Below, one piece after another: positions 28,499 to 38,081 of a stretch of DNA of 64,000 bases. A program made the translations under genes and the position numbers. The notes beneath the pieces were generated by a model. It had not been told where the DNA came from and ran no database searches. It was given only the letters and a program-made list of their open reading frames with translations. Every line of letters starts with the position of its first letter. Within the stretch, counting starts at the first letter, position 1. The stretch comes from Rhizobium lusitanum (lineage in GTDB: Bacteria > Pseudomonadota > Alphaproteobacteria > Rhizobiales > Rhizobiaceae): the NCBI RefSeq assembly GCF_014189535.1, contig NZ_CP050308.1:2269501-2333500 (forward strand), given 5' to 3'.

Positions 28499-29524
28499 AT
28501 GACGGAAAACAGTTTGCAACGGGAAGTTTTCGGAACGACGCCGAGCGGTGAAACAGTCTATCGCGCTAAGATCGTTGGCGGCGGCCTGACGGCGCATATC
28601 ATCAGCTGGGGTGCTGTCATTCAGGACCTGCGGCTCGACGGCCACGGCCCGGCACTCCTCCTCGGCTTCGACAATTTCGCCGACTATCCGGCCCATTCCT
28701 CCTATTTCGGCGCCACGCCCGGCCGCTGTGCCAACCGCATCGGCGCCGGCCGCTTCGCGCTTGATGGTAAGGACTACCAGCTCGAGCTCAACGAGAAGGG
28801 CGTCACCCACCTGCACGGCGGCAAGGACAACACCGCCAAGCGCAACTGGACGATCGTTGAGCATGCGGTCGACCGCGTCGTGCTGAAGATCGTCGATCCC
28901 GACGGCCGCGCCGGCTATCCCGGCAATTGCACGATCCAGGCGACCTATTGGGTGCATGGCAATGGCGAATTCTCGGTCACCTATGAATCGACCAGCGACC
29001 AGCCGACGCTCGCCAATGTCTGCCAGCATGCCTATTTCAATCTCGACGGCCGCGACGACGCGCTTGGCCACGACATCATGATCGCCGCCGATCACTATAC
29101 CCCAACGGATGAGAAGCAGGTGCCGACCGGCGAAGTGCGCTCCGTCGAAGGCACCACCTTCGACTTCCGCGAAATGGCATCGATGAAGCGCTTCGACGGA
29201 TCAGAACAGGCGCTCTACGACCATAATTTCTGCCTGTCGCCGGAACGCACCGCCAAGCGCTCCGTGGTGCTGGCGCGCAGCGTCAATTCCGGCGTCTCGC
29301 TGGAAGTGCGCACGACCGAACCCGGCGTACAGTTCTATGCCGGCTTCAAGCTCGATGTTCCCGTTCCCGGCCATGACGGTCAGAAGATCGGCCCCTTCGC
29401 CGGCTTCTGCCTCGAAACCCAGGTCTGGCCGGACGCCATCAACCATGAAGGCTTTCCGAATGCCGTCCTTCGCCCCGGCGAAGTGCTGCGGCAGGAAACC
29501 GACTATATCTTCACAAAGAGCTGA
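28499..29524 (+). CDS. Aldose 1-epimerase (galactose mutarotase)
   Basis: A 341-residue mutarotase that interconverts alpha and beta anomers of free sugars. Visible markers are the early NRIGAGRFALDG block, the catalytic-histidine region NVCQHAYFNLDG, and the C-terminal GFCLETQVWPDAINH holding the catalytic glutamate. No signal peptide is seen, so it is cytoplasmic. A 209-bp gap precedes it, in which I see no distinct element. It is a likely companion of the neighbouring amino-sugar genes, although a 122-bp gap and the GntR operator separate them. Confidence 0.9.
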   Translation: MTENSLQREVFGTTPSGETVYRAKIVGGGLTAHIISWGAVIQDLRLDGHGPALLLGFDNFADYPAHSSYFGATPGRCANRIGAGRFALDGKDYQLELNEKGVTHLHGGKDNTAKRNWTIVEHAVDRVVLKIVDPDGRAGYPGNCTIQATYWVHGNGEFSVTYESTSDQPTLANVCQHAYFNLDGRDDALGHDIMIAADHYTPTDEKQVPTGEVRSVEGTTFDFREMASMKRFDGSEQALYDHNFCLSPERTAKRSVVLARSVNSGVSLEVRTTEPGVQFYAGFKLDVPVPGHDGQKIGPFAGFCLETQVWPDAINHEGFPNAVLRPGEVLRQETDYIFTKS

Positions 29525-29614
29525 GCCGACAGCGCTCTATCCCGTTGGCATCGGCCGGGCGCTTATCACGCCCGGCCGTTTGATTTTCAGCCAGCACGCC
29601 AGAATCATCTTGCA

Positions 29615-29660
29615 GACTGGTTCTAAATAGGTTCTACATAATCTCCATGGATAGAACCAG
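29615..29660. promoter_or_regulatory. Putative GntR operator cluster overlapping its own start codon
   Basis: Two direct copies of a GGTTCTA core (TGGTTCTA 29618-29625 and AGGTTCTA 29629-29636) and an inverted copy TAGAACCA (29652-29659) surround the GntR start codon at 29647. Placement suggests autoregulation of the amino-sugar operon, with the inverted copy inside the coding sequence. Confidence 0.55.
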
Positions 29661-30420
29661 TTTAATCGCTGAGCTGAACAGCCGTGGCCTGCGCGACGAA
29701 GCGGGGACCGGCCCGCTGTACAAGCGCCTGGCGCAGGCGCTCGCGGGCCTCATTCAGGAAGGCCTGCTGAAAGCGGGAGCGGCGCTGCCGGGCGAGCGCG
29801 ATCTCGCCGAAGCCTTGCAGGTCGGCCGCGTCACGGTTCGCACCGCCTATCGCGACCTGCTTGCCTCCGGCGCCATCGAATCGCGCCATGGCAGCGGCAC
29901 CTTCGTGTCACAGCATGTCGAGCGTATCGAGCAATCACTCTGGCGCCTCTCGTCTTTCTCCGCCGATATGCGCTCGCGTGGCCGCGAGCCCGCGGCAAGG
30001 ATCCTGTCGCGCACCGTCAGCGCCCCCGCCCCGGAAGAATCCTTCCTGCTTGGCCTTCGCCTCGATGAACCCGTGCTACGGCTCGACCGGTTGCGACTGG
30101 CGGACGGGCAGCCGCTCGCCATCGAACGCGCCGTCGTTCCGATCAAATTTCTGGGCGAGGATGCGGTTTCCGAAGGTTCGCTCTATGATGCGCTGGCGGG
30201 GAACGGCTTCAAGCCGGTCCGCGCGTTGCAGCGACTGACGGCGGTGACGCTCGATCCATCTTCTGCGTCGATCCTGAATGTAAAATCCGGCGCGCCCGCG
30301 CTTTTGATCGAACGTATTTCCCGGCTGGAAGACCAGCGCGTCGTTGAATACACCCGCTCGCACTATCGTGGCGATGCCTATGATTTCGTTGCTGAATTGA
30401 GAATCGGAGAAGACCTATGA
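29647..30420 (+). CDS. GntR/HutC-family regulator of the amino-sugar operon
   Basis: A 257-residue regulator. A winged-helix domain (residues about 20-90, including LPGERDLAEALQVGRVTVRTAYRDL) precedes a UTRA ligand-binding domain ending in EYTRSHYRGDAYDF. This is the NagR/DasR-like HutC subfamily, whose ligands are often phosphorylated amino sugars. The stop overlaps the SIS gene by four bases (ATGA), so regulator and enzymes form one transcript. Likely target: the repeats around its own start codon. Confidence 0.88.
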   Translation: MDRTSLIAELNSRGLRDEAGTGPLYKRLAQALAGLIQEGLLKAGAALPGERDLAEALQVGRVTVRTAYRDLLASGAIESRHGSGTFVSQHVERIEQSLWRLSSFSADMRSRGREPAARILSRTVSAPAPEESFLLGLRLDEPVLRLDRLRLADGQPLAIERAVVPIKFLGEDAVSEGSLYDALAGNGFKPVRALQRLTAVTLDPSSASILNVKSGAPALLIERISRLEDQRVVEYTRSHYRGDAYDFVAELRIGEDL

Positions 30421-31448
30421 GCGAGACCCAATCCTTGATGCTGACCGAGGCCGGCCAGTCGCCGGAGGTGGTCGCGACCCTGCTTGAGAAAGAAAAGCCC
30501 GTCTTTGCCGAAATCGCAAAGCTCTTCTCCTCGGCCCGCCCCTCCTTGATCACCACGGCGGCGCGCGGCTCCTCCGACCATGCCGCCACCTTCTTCAAAT
30601 ATCTCTTCGAAATCTCCTGCGGCGTGCCCGTCGCCTCGATCGGCCCGTCGATCGCTTCGGTCTATGGCACGCCCCTGCACCTGAAGGGCGGCATCCACTT
30701 TACCGTGTCGCAATCCGGCGGCAGCCCCGACATCATCGCGTTGCAGGCCGCCGCCAAGCTGGGCGGCGCCACGACCATCGCCATCGTCAACGTCACCGAC
30801 AGCCCGCTCGCCAAGGAAGCCGATCTCGTGCTCGGCCTCAATGCCGGCCCGGAAAAAAGCGTCGCCGCCACCAAGTCCTTCATCGCCGCCGTCGCGGCGC
30901 TGACTGGCGTCACGGCAGCAATCTCGGGCGACCAAACACTTGCTGCCGGCCTCGCCCGACTACCTGAAGCGCTGGCCGCGACAACGGGGATCGACGGCAA
31001 GGCTGCCGAAGACGTGCTCTTCAACGCCACCTCGCTCTATACCGGCGGTCGCGGCCCGGCCTTCGCCATCGCGCTGGAAGCGGCGTTGAAGGCCAAGGAA
31101 ACCGCCGGCCTGCATGCCGAAGCCTTCTCGCTCGCCGAGTTGATGCACGGCCCGATGCGGCTGGTGCAGCCGGGCTTTCCGATTGTCGCCTTCTCGCCCG
31201 ACGATGCCGCCTTCGCCAACAATGCCCAGGCATTGGAGCGCCTGCAGAAGCTCGGCGCCACCGCCGTCTCCTTTTCCACAGCACCCCTCCCCGGCATCAA
31301 CCTGCGCATGCCCACTACCGGCAACGGCCTGCTCGACCCGCTGGTGTCGCTGCTCTGCTACTATCGCCTCATCGAAGCGGTAACGCGGCGCAAGGGCTTC
31401 GATCCCGACAAGCCGGCCAATCTTCTCAAGGTGACGGAGACCATGTGA
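30417..31448 (+). CDS. SIS-domain sugar isomerase/deaminase (GlmS C-terminal-like)
   Basis: A 343-residue protein with two SIS (sugar isomerase) domains, resembling the isomerase half of glucosamine-6-phosphate synthase but lacking the glutaminase domain. Motifs are TAARGSSDHAATFFKYLFE, VSQSGGSPDIIALQ and GRGPAFAIALEAALKAKETAGLHAE. In nag/aga-type operons such proteins deaminate and isomerise amino-sugar phosphates, acting after deacetylation. It is cotranslated with the GntR and nagA genes. Confidence 0.86.
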   Translation: MSETQSLMLTEAGQSPEVVATLLEKEKPVFAEIAKLFSSARPSLITTAARGSSDHAATFFKYLFEISCGVPVASIGPSIASVYGTPLHLKGGIHFTVSQSGGSPDIIALQAAAKLGGATTIAIVNVTDSPLAKEADLVLGLNAGPEKSVAATKSFIAAVAALTGVTAAISGDQTLAAGLARLPEALAATTGIDGKAAEDVLFNATSLYTGGRGPAFAIALEAALKAKETAGLHAEAFSLAELMHGPMRLVQPGFPIVAFSPDDAAFANNAQALERLQKLGATAVSFSTAPLPGINLRMPTTGNGLLDPLVSLLCYYRLIEAVTRRKGFDPDKPANLLKVTETM

Positions 31449-32605
31449 TGGACTATCAGGTCTTTACCGGCGCACGCATCTTCGACGGCGATCGGTTTCA
31501 CGAGGATAGCGCGCTGGTGATCGGCAATGGCCGAGTGCAGGCGATCACCGCCGCCAATGATGCGCCCGACAATGCCGAGGCGATCCGCCTTGACGGCGGC
31601 GTGCTGTCGCCCGGCTTCATCGACGCGCAGGTAAACGGCGGCGGCGGCCGCATGCTGAACGACGATCCGTCGCCCGAATCCATGTACATGATCGCCGAGG
31701 GGCATCGCCCCTTTGGCACCACCGCACTGCTGCCGACACTGATCACCGATGTCGCGGCCGCCACCACGGCAGCCATCGAAGCGGCGATCGAGGCCGTCAA
31801 GGCCAATCGCGGCGTCGCCGGCCTGCATCTCGAGGGCCCGCATCTGGCCCCGGCCCGCAAGGGCGCGCATCTGGCCGAGCTGATGCGCCCGGTCGAGGAC
31901 AGCGACGTCAAAACCTTCATCCGCGCCCGCGAGGCGATCGGCACGCTGCTGATCACCATGGCCGCGGAACAGGTGACAGAACGTCAGGTGCAGGCGCTGA
32001 GCGAAGCCGGCGTCATCGTCAGCATCGGCCATAGTGATTGCACCGCGGATGCGGCAGACACCCGCTTTGACGCAGGTGCTCGCGGCGTCACCCATCTTTT
32101 CAACGCCATGAGCCAGATGGGCCACCGCGCACCCGGCCTCGTGGGCGCTGCCATCGATCATCCCGCCCCCTGGTGCGGCATCATCGCCGACGGCCATCAT
32201 GTCGATCCGCGCGCGCTGCGTATCGCGATCCGCGCCAAGCGCGGCGAGGGTCGGCTGTTCTTCGTCACCGACGCCATGTCACTGGTCGGCACCGATCTCG
32301 AAAGCTTCTCGCTGAACGGCCGCACGGTCTATCGCACCAAGGGCGGCTATTGCTCGAAACTGACTTTGGACGACGGCACGCTCGCCGGCTCCGACGTCGA
32401 TATGGCCTCGACCATCCGCTACGGCGTCAACATCCTAGAACTGCCGCTGGCGGAAGCTTTGCGCATGGCGACCTCCTATCCGGCCCGCTTCCTGCGGCTT
32501 GCCGATCGCGGTTACCTGACGCCCGGCGCCCGCGCCGATCTCGTCCATATCACCGACGGCATCGACGTGACCCAGACATGGATTTCAGGCCAGCCATCGG
32601 CCTAA
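31448..32605 (+). CDS. nagA: N-acetylglucosamine-6-phosphate deacetylase
   Basis: A 385-residue amidohydrolase-fold deacetylase. Markers are [15 protein letters not shown], the metal/active-site block [35 protein letters not shown] and the catalytic aspartate in [10 protein letters not shown]. It removes acetate from GlcNAc-6-phosphate, feeding the preceding SIS protein. ATG 31448 overlaps the previous stop (TGATG); GTG 31445 in the same frame is an alternative. Confidence 0.92.
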   Translation: MDYQVFTGARIFDGDRFHEDSALVIGNGRVQAITAANDAPDNAEAIRLDGGVLSPGFIDAQVNGGGGRMLNDDPSPESMYMIAEGHRPFGTTALLPTLITDVAAATTAAIEAAIEAVKANRGVAGLHLEGPHLAPARKGAHLAELMRPVEDSDVKTFIRAREAIGTLLITMAAEQVTERQVQALSEAGVIVSIGHSDCTADAADTRFDAGARGVTHLFNAMSQMGHRAPGLVGAAIDHPAPWCGIIADGHHVDPRALRIAIRAKRGEGRLFFVTDAMSLVGTDLESFSLNGRTVYRTKGGYCSKLTLDDGTLAGSDVDMASTIRYGVNILELPLAEALRMATSYPARFLRLADRGYLTPGARADLVHITDGIDVTQTWISGQPSA

Positions 32606-32627
32606 GCTACAACGAAAGAAGCTCGGG

Positions 32628-33356
32628 ATGACCGCAGTCACGGACAGCTATTTCTCCGCCCTGATCGGCCGGTTGGAAACCTTGCGCGAGGCGCTTGCCG
32701 AGCCTATGGCGAAGGCCGCCAACGTCATCAGCGCGGCGGCGCGCGCCGACCGCCGCGTCTATGTCTTCGGCACCGGCCATTCGCATATGCTGGCGGAAGA
32801 GGTGCATTACCGCGCCGGCGGCCTCGCCTTCACCATCCCGGTGCTGGTCGGTTCCGCCATGCTGCACGAAGGCGCCGTCATTAGTTCGGTCTATGAACGC
32901 ACCGAAGGCCTGATCCGGCCGATTTTTGAGCGCTATGGGATGCAGCCCGGCGATGTGCTGATCATCGCCTCCAATTCCGGCGTCAATGCCGCTCCAGTCG
33001 AGGCGGCCGATTATGGCCGTGAGCTCGGCACCACGGTCATCGCTATCACCTCGCTCGCCTATTCCGCCGCCATTGCCAATGGCCGCCGCCGGCTTGCCGA
33101 TATCGCCGACATCGTGCTCGACAACGGCCTGCCGCCGGGCGACGCCATCATCGGCCTGCCGGGAAGCGAGCTGAAGGTGGGGCCGGCATCGACCGCGATC
33201 GGCGCCTCCCTGCTCAACGCCATCTTCGCCGAAGTCGCCGCTGAACTCTCCAAGGATGGCGACCCGCCGGTCTACCTCAGCGCCAACATGCCGGGCGCCA
33301 AGGAAACCAACCAGCGGCTGGTCAAAAAATACCGGCCGCGCAATCCTCACCTTTGA
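32628..33356 (+). CDS. SIS-domain protein (UPF0309-like)
   Basis: A 242-residue single SIS-domain protein: [22 protein letters not shown] forms the first sugar-phosphate loop, and [16 protein letters not shown] the second. It follows nagA by 22 bases in the same direction. The domain binds phosphosugars and may act as an isomerase or sensor in amino-sugar use. The precise activity is unknown. It converges with the RND pump gene, with six bases between stops. Confidence 0.83.
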   Translation: MTAVTDSYFSALIGRLETLREALAEPMAKAANVISAAARADRRVYVFGTGHSHMLAEEVHYRAGGLAFTIPVLVGSAMLHEGAVISSVYERTEGLIRPIFERYGMQPGDVLIIASNSGVNAAPVEAADYGRELGTTVIAITSLAYSAAIANGRRRLADIADIVLDNGLPPGDAIIGLPGSELKVGPASTAIGASLLNAIFAEVAAELSKDGDPPVYLSANMPGAKETNQRLVKKYRPRNPHL

Positions 33357-33362
33357 TCGGCA

Positions 33363-36300
33363 TCAGTGCACGGCAGCATCCGGAACCACGGTCTCCGCCG
33401 CCGGAGCCTCCGGCCGCTTGCGCCCTCTGCGCAGCACGACATAGAAGACCGGGGTCAGGAACAAGCCAAATATCGTCACGCCGAGCATGCCGGAGAAGAC
33501 CGCCGTGCCGAGCGACTGGCGCATTTCCGCGCCGGGGCCAGTGGCAATCATCAGCGGCACGACGCCGAAGATGAAGGCGAAGGCAGTCATCAGGATCGGC
33601 CGCAGACGCAGATGGCTGGCCTCGATCGCCGCCTCGACGGCGCTCTTGCCCTCCAATTCCGCCTGACGGGCAAATTCCACGATCAGGATCGCGTTCTTTG
33701 CCGCAAGGCCAATCAGCACGATCAGGCCGATCTGCGTCAGGATATTGTTGTCCATGCCCCTTAAGTGCACCCCGATCAACGCGGCCAGCACCGCCAGCGG
33801 CACGATCAGGATGATGGCGAGCGGCAGGGTCCAGCTTTCATACTGGGCCGCAAGCGCCAGGAAGACGAAGATGACCGACAGGGCGAAGATATAGACCGCC
33901 GTGTTACCGGTATTCTTTTCCTGATAGGCGAGTTCCGTCCATTCAAAGGTCGTGCCCGCCGGCAACAGGTTCCTCACCAGTCCCTCCATGGTGTCGAGCG
34001 CACTGCCGGTCGAAACGCCCGGACCGGGATTGCCCTGGATGGGAACTGAGACATACATGTTGTAGCGCTGCACCAGCGTCGGCCCGGTCGTATCCCTGAT
34101 ATCGACGAGAGTTCCGAGCGGCACCAGAGCCCCGGTGGCCGAGCGAACCTTCAGCGCCAGTATGTCCTCGCGGTCCATGCGATATTGCTGGTCGGCCTGC
34201 GCCCGCACCTGATAGACGCGGCCAAAGGCGTTGAAGTCGTTGACATAGGACGTGCCGAGGTTGATCGACAGCGTCTCGAAGATGTTGGGGATCGGCACGT
34301 TGAGTGCCCGAGCCTTGTCACGGTCGATCGCCAGGAAATATTGCGGGCTATTGGCCGAGAAGGTGGTGAAGACGCCACTCACGCCCTTGTTCTGCGCAGC
34401 CGCTCCCATGAGCTGGTAAGCGAGCGGCAGGATACGGCGCATGTCGGGATTTTCCCGGTCCATGATCTGCATCTTGAAGCCGCCGGAATTGCCGACGCCA
34501 CGGATCGACGGCGGCGGAATGGCGATGATAAAGGCCTCTTGAATACCCTGCAGGTTGCCGTAGAGCTGGCCGATGATCTTGCCGGCCGTATCGCCGCTCT
34601 TCAAGCGCTCCTCAAAAGGTTTGAACGGCGTGAAGATGACGCCGGAATTCGAGGCATTGGTGAAGGTCGCGCCATTGAAGCCAGCGAAAGCGACGGCATT
34701 CTCGACGCCAGGCGTCTTGTTGATGATCGCGGTCGCCTTCTCAATGACCGCATTGGTGCGTGCCAATGATGCTCCGTCGGGCAATTGCACGACGACGATG
34801 GCATAGCCCTGGTCCATGGTCGGAACGAAGCCCTGCGGCACGATCCGGCCCATGTACCATGTCGCACCGAGCAACCCGACGAACACGAGAAGGGCGCAGC
34901 CGAGCGCCACCCAGGTGGTGACGAGATGACGGATGATCCAGGAATAGCCCCGGCTCATCGACTCGAAGCCCCGGTTGAAGCCATCACCCAGAGCGCGTCC
35001 GAAGCGCGAAACGATATTGTTGGATTTCTTATGATCGTGCGGCCGCAGCACGATCGCGGCGATCGCCGGCGACAGCGTCAGCGAATTCAGGCAGGAAATC
35101 GCCGTTGCGATGGAGATGGTCACCGCGAACTGCCGATAGAACTGCCCGGTGATGCCGGGAATGAAGGCCGTCGGCAGAAAGACGGCGACCAGGACCAGCG
35201 AAATCGCCAGCACCGCAGTACCGACCTCGTTCATCGTCACATGCGACGCCTCCTTCGGCGTCATCCCGAGCGCCAGGTTGCGCTCGACATTCTCGACGAC
35301 CACGATAGCGTCGTCGACGACAATGCCGATGGCGAGCACCAATCCGAACAATGTCAGCATGTTCAGCGAGAAGCCGAAGGCGAGCAGGAAGGCGAAGGTG
35401 CCGATCAGCGACACCGGAATTGCAATGATCGGAATGATCGCCGTCCGCCACGATTGCAGGAAGACCAGCACGACGATGGCAACGAGAATCGCCGCCTCGA
35501 AGATCGTCTTGTAGACCTCGTAGATCGATTCCGCGATGAATTCCGTCGGATTGTAGACGATGCGATATTCGAGGCCCTGGGGGAAATCCTGAGCCAGGCT
35601 CTCCATCGTCTTCTTGATGCTTGCGGCGGCGTCAAGCGCGTTGGTGCCGGGGCGAGCAAAGATGCCAAGCGCAACGGCTGGGTTGCCGTTCAGATAGCTG
35701 TTGGTGACGTAGTCCTGCGCCCCGAGCTCGATGCGCGCCACGTCCTGCAACTGCACCAGCCGGCCGCTATCCGTCGCCTTGACGATGACATAACGGAACT
35801 GCCGCGCATCGGAAAAACGCCCCTGGGTCGTTACCGTATATTGAAAAGCGTTGGTACCCGAAACCGGCGGCCCGCCAATCGAGCCACCCGAAACCTGTAC
35901 GTTCTGGTCCCGCAGCGCCTGGACGATGTCGCCGGCGGTCATGCCGTAGGAGGCGAGTTTTTCCGGGTCGAGCCAGATACGCAGCGAATATTGCCGCTCG
36001 CCGAAGAGCTGCACGTCGCCGACGCCGTCGAGACGGACGAGAAGGTCGCGGATACGCGAGCGGGCATAATTGGAGATATAGAGCTGGTCGTAGCGATTGC
36101 TCGGCGACAGCAGGTGCACGACCATCATCAGGTCGGGCGAGCTCTTAACCGTCGTGATGCCGATCCGGCGAACCTCTTCCGGCAGGCGCGGCTCAGCGAT
36201 GGCGACGCGGTTCTGGACCAGAACCTGCGCCTTGTCGAGATCCGTGCCGAGCTTGAAAGTGATAGTGAGCGACATCGAGCCGTCGGCGCTGGAATAGGAG

Positions 36301-36542
36301 GACATATAGAGCATGTCCTCGACACCATTGACCTCCTGCTCGATCGGCGTCGCCACCGTATCGGCGATCGTCTGGGAATCGGCGCCCGGATAGGATGTTC
36401 GAATGACGATGGTTGGCGGCGCAACCTCAGGATATTGCGCGACCGGAAGCTGGAAATAGGCGATGCCGCCGACGATCAGCAGCACGATGGACAGGACCGA
36501 CGCGAAAATCGGTCGGTCGACGAAGAAATGGGAAAACCTCAT
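33363..36542 (-). CDS. RND efflux pump inner-membrane transporter (HAE1/AcrB type)
   Basis: A 1059-residue proton-driven multidrug exporter. It has 12 membrane segments with two large periplasmic loops. TM4 carries the proton-relay aspartates in LAIGIVVDDAIVVVENVER. Family marks include the opening FFVDRPIFASVLSI and GLAAKNAILIVEFA. It partners with the periplasmic adaptor upstream, whose stop it overlaps by four bases. No outer-membrane TolC gene is adjacent, so it probably uses one encoded elsewhere. Confidence 0.95.
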   Translation of the reverse strand: MRFSHFFVDRPIFASVLSIVLLIVGGIAYFQLPVAQYPEVAPPTIVIRTSYPGADSQTIADTVATPIEQEVNGVEDMLYMSSYSSADGSMSLTITFKLGTDLDKAQVLVQNRVAIAEPRLPEEVRRIGITTVKSSPDLMMVVHLLSPSNRYDQLYISNYARSRIRDLLVRLDGVGDVQLFGERQYSLRIWLDPEKLASYGMTAGDIVQALRDQNVQVSGGSIGGPPVSGTNAFQYTVTTQGRFSDARQFRYVIVKATDSGRLVQLQDVARIELGAQDYVTNSYLNGNPAVALGIFARPGTNALDAAASIKKTMESLAQDFPQGLEYRIVYNPTEFIAESIYEVYKTIFEAAILVAIVVLVFLQSWRTAIIPIIAIPVSLIGTFAFLLAFGFSLNMLTLFGLVLAIGIVVDDAIVVVENVERNLALGMTPKEASHVTMNEVGTAVLAISLVLVAVFLPTAFIPGITGQFYRQFAVTISIATAISCLNSLTLSPAIAAIVLRPHDHKKSNNIVSRFGRALGDGFNRGFESMSRGYSWIIRHLVTTWVALGCALLVFVGLLGATWYMGRIVPQGFVPTMDQGYAIVVVQLPDGASLARTNAVIEKATAIINKTPGVENAVAFAGFNGATFTNASNSGVIFTPFKPFEERLKSGDTAGKIIGQLYGNLQGIQEAFIIAIPPPSIRGVGNSGGFKMQIMDRENPDMRRILPLAYQLMGAAAQNKGVSGVFTTFSANSPQYFLAIDRDKARALNVPIPNIFETLSINLGTSYVNDFNAFGRVYQVRAQADQQYRMDREDILALKVRSATGALVPLGTLVDIRDTTGPTLVQRYNMYVSVPIQGNPGPGVSTGSALDTMEGLVRNLLPAGTTFEWTELAYQEKNTGNTAVYIFALSVIFVFLALAAQYESWTLPLAIILIVPLAVLAALIGVHLRGMDNNILTQIGLIVLIGLAAKNAILIVEFARQAELEGKSAVEAAIEASHLRLRPILMTAFAFIFGVVPLMIATGPGAEMRQSLGTAVFSGMLGVTIFGLFLTPVFYVVLRRGRKRPEAPAAETVVPDAAVH

Positions 36543-37723
36543 TGGTCGGTCCCCTGTGCCCCTGCATGAGCGGGCGCCTCGTCATTCGCAGCTTCCTGCG
36601 GCAGTTCGATCAATTGCGGCGCGACCTTGACGCCGGGCCGGATGCGCATCAGGCCGTTGACGACGATCGTCTCGTCGCCGGTCATGCCTTCGCGGATAAC
36701 GCGATAGCCGTAAAGCTTCGGCCCGAGCCGGACGGCCTTCGGCGTCACGTTGCCATCCGCGCCGACGGTATAGACGACACGTTGGTTCTGGTCGGAACCG
36801 ATGGCTTCATCGGGCACGAGGATCGCCTTGTAGCTATTGGAACCTTCGACCTGAACGCGCCCGAACAGGCCGGGCTGCAGCACGAGATCCGCATTCGGGA
36901 AGCGGGCGCGCACGCGGATCGTGCCGGTTTGGTTGTCGACCCGGTTTTCGGCGAAATCGAGCTTGCCCTTGAACTCCTTCTGGCCGGCGTCGGCGATCTT
37001 CACGGTGACGTTAAGGCCGCCGCCGCCCTGCTGCAAGGCACTGCCATGCTTGCGCGCCTCGTCGGCATAGGAAAGCAGCCGGCGCTCATCGACGTCGAAG
37101 TAGAAATCGATCGGGTCGAGCGAGACAATGGTCGTCAGAATGGTCTGATCGGCCTGGACGAGATTGCCGACCGAAATCAGGCGCCGGTCGATACGGCCGC
37201 TGAGCGGCGCGGTGATCTTGGTGAAGTCCATGTCGAGATTGGCACGATCGACGGACGCCTGCGCGCCACGGACATTCGCTTGCGCGGAGAGAAGATCGCG
37301 GCGGCGGTCGTCCAGGGTCGAGGCCGACTGGCTGCCCGTCGTCGACAGCGATTGGGCGCGCTTGAATTGCGCATCGGCGAGCGTCAGGGACGAATTTGCC
37401 ACTTCCAGCGATGCCGTCGCCTCGTTGAGCGTCGTGATGAACGGCCGCTGGTCAATCACGAAGAGCAGGTCGCCCTGCTTGACCATGGTGCCGTCCTCGA
37501 AATGCACCTCCTGGAGATAGCCGCCGACGCGCGAACGGACGGAAACCTCGTCGACCGCCTGGAAGCGCCCGATGAATTCGTCGCTGTCGATGACATCGCG
37601 GACGACGGGCTTGGCGACCGTGACGGGTGCGGCGGGCGGCGCGCTCTGCGCCAGCACCTGAGACCCCGTGAGAATAGCAATTGTGAAGCTGAATATAGCG
37701 ATACGCGCCAGCGTCTTCGGCAT
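36539..37723 (-). CDS. RND efflux periplasmic adaptor (membrane fusion protein)
   Basis: A 394-residue AcrA/MexA-type adaptor. A signal peptide covers about the first 25 residues (cleavage near VLAQ), followed by the lipoyl half-motif VRSRVGGYLQEVHFEDG, an alpha-helical hairpin (about 105-175), ITAPLSGRIDRRLISVGNLV and the beta-barrel domain. No lipobox cysteine is present, so it is soluble or peripherally attached. It is the first gene of the pump operon and bridges the transporter to an outer-membrane channel. Confidence 0.93.
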   Translation of the reverse strand: MPKTLARIAIFSFTIAILTGSQVLAQSAPPAAPVTVAKPVVRDVIDSDEFIGRFQAVDEVSVRSRVGGYLQEVHFEDGTMVKQGDLLFVIDQRPFITTLNEATASLEVANSSLTLADAQFKRAQSLSTTGSQSASTLDDRRRDLLSAQANVRGAQASVDRANLDMDFTKITAPLSGRIDRRLISVGNLVQADQTILTTIVSLDPIDFYFDVDERRLLSYADEARKHGSALQQGGGGLNVTVKIADAGQKEFKGKLDFAENRVDNQTGTIRVRARFPNADLVLQPGLFGRVQVEGSNSYKAILVPDEAIGSDQNQRVVYTVGADGNVTPKAVRLGPKLYGYRVIREGMTGDETIVVNGLMRIRPGVKVAPQLIELPQEAANDEAPAHAGAQGTDQ

Positions 37724-38081
37724 GAAGGCCCCCTAAAACAATAAGCCACCCACGGCCGGAAGCCGTGTTAAGCGTTCGTCATGTCTGACTGCAATCTTCC
37801 ACGAAGGACCTGTCGCCCCAACGGCGAAATCCAATCAAGTCCTTCGAATTCCCCACCACATCGCAGATCGTGTTGACCTGCATATCGCCCAGCCCAAGGG
37901 CTGGTAGCTGCAGCATATATATAAACGGTTTATCGAATTCGACAACAAACATTAGTGTGACGCAGCCACGCGCAACTGTTTGTTTTTTCTAATATAGCTG
38001 GACACCCAGGGGATGACGCGGGGTCCGTGGGCGGGAATTTTCGCCCTCCACGTGCAGAGTGGGCATTGTCTCAGCCGATCC
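37724..38081. promoter_or_regulatory. Upstream region of the RND operon with a short palindrome
   Basis: A 358-bp gap without a gene. It contains a perfect 13-bp palindrome ATAAACGGTTTAT (37921-37933) within an AT-rich tract, a plausible operator about 200 bp before the adaptor start. No regulator gene is adjacent. A short GGGCG/CGCCC hairpin near 38030-38046 may end the neighbouring ABC-F transcript, but it lacks a good T-run. Confidence 0.4.

Noticed and set aside
34785..36569. Plus-strand open frame of 594 codons
   Set aside because: It is antisense to the RND transporter, with arginine/aspartate/histidine-rich shadow composition.
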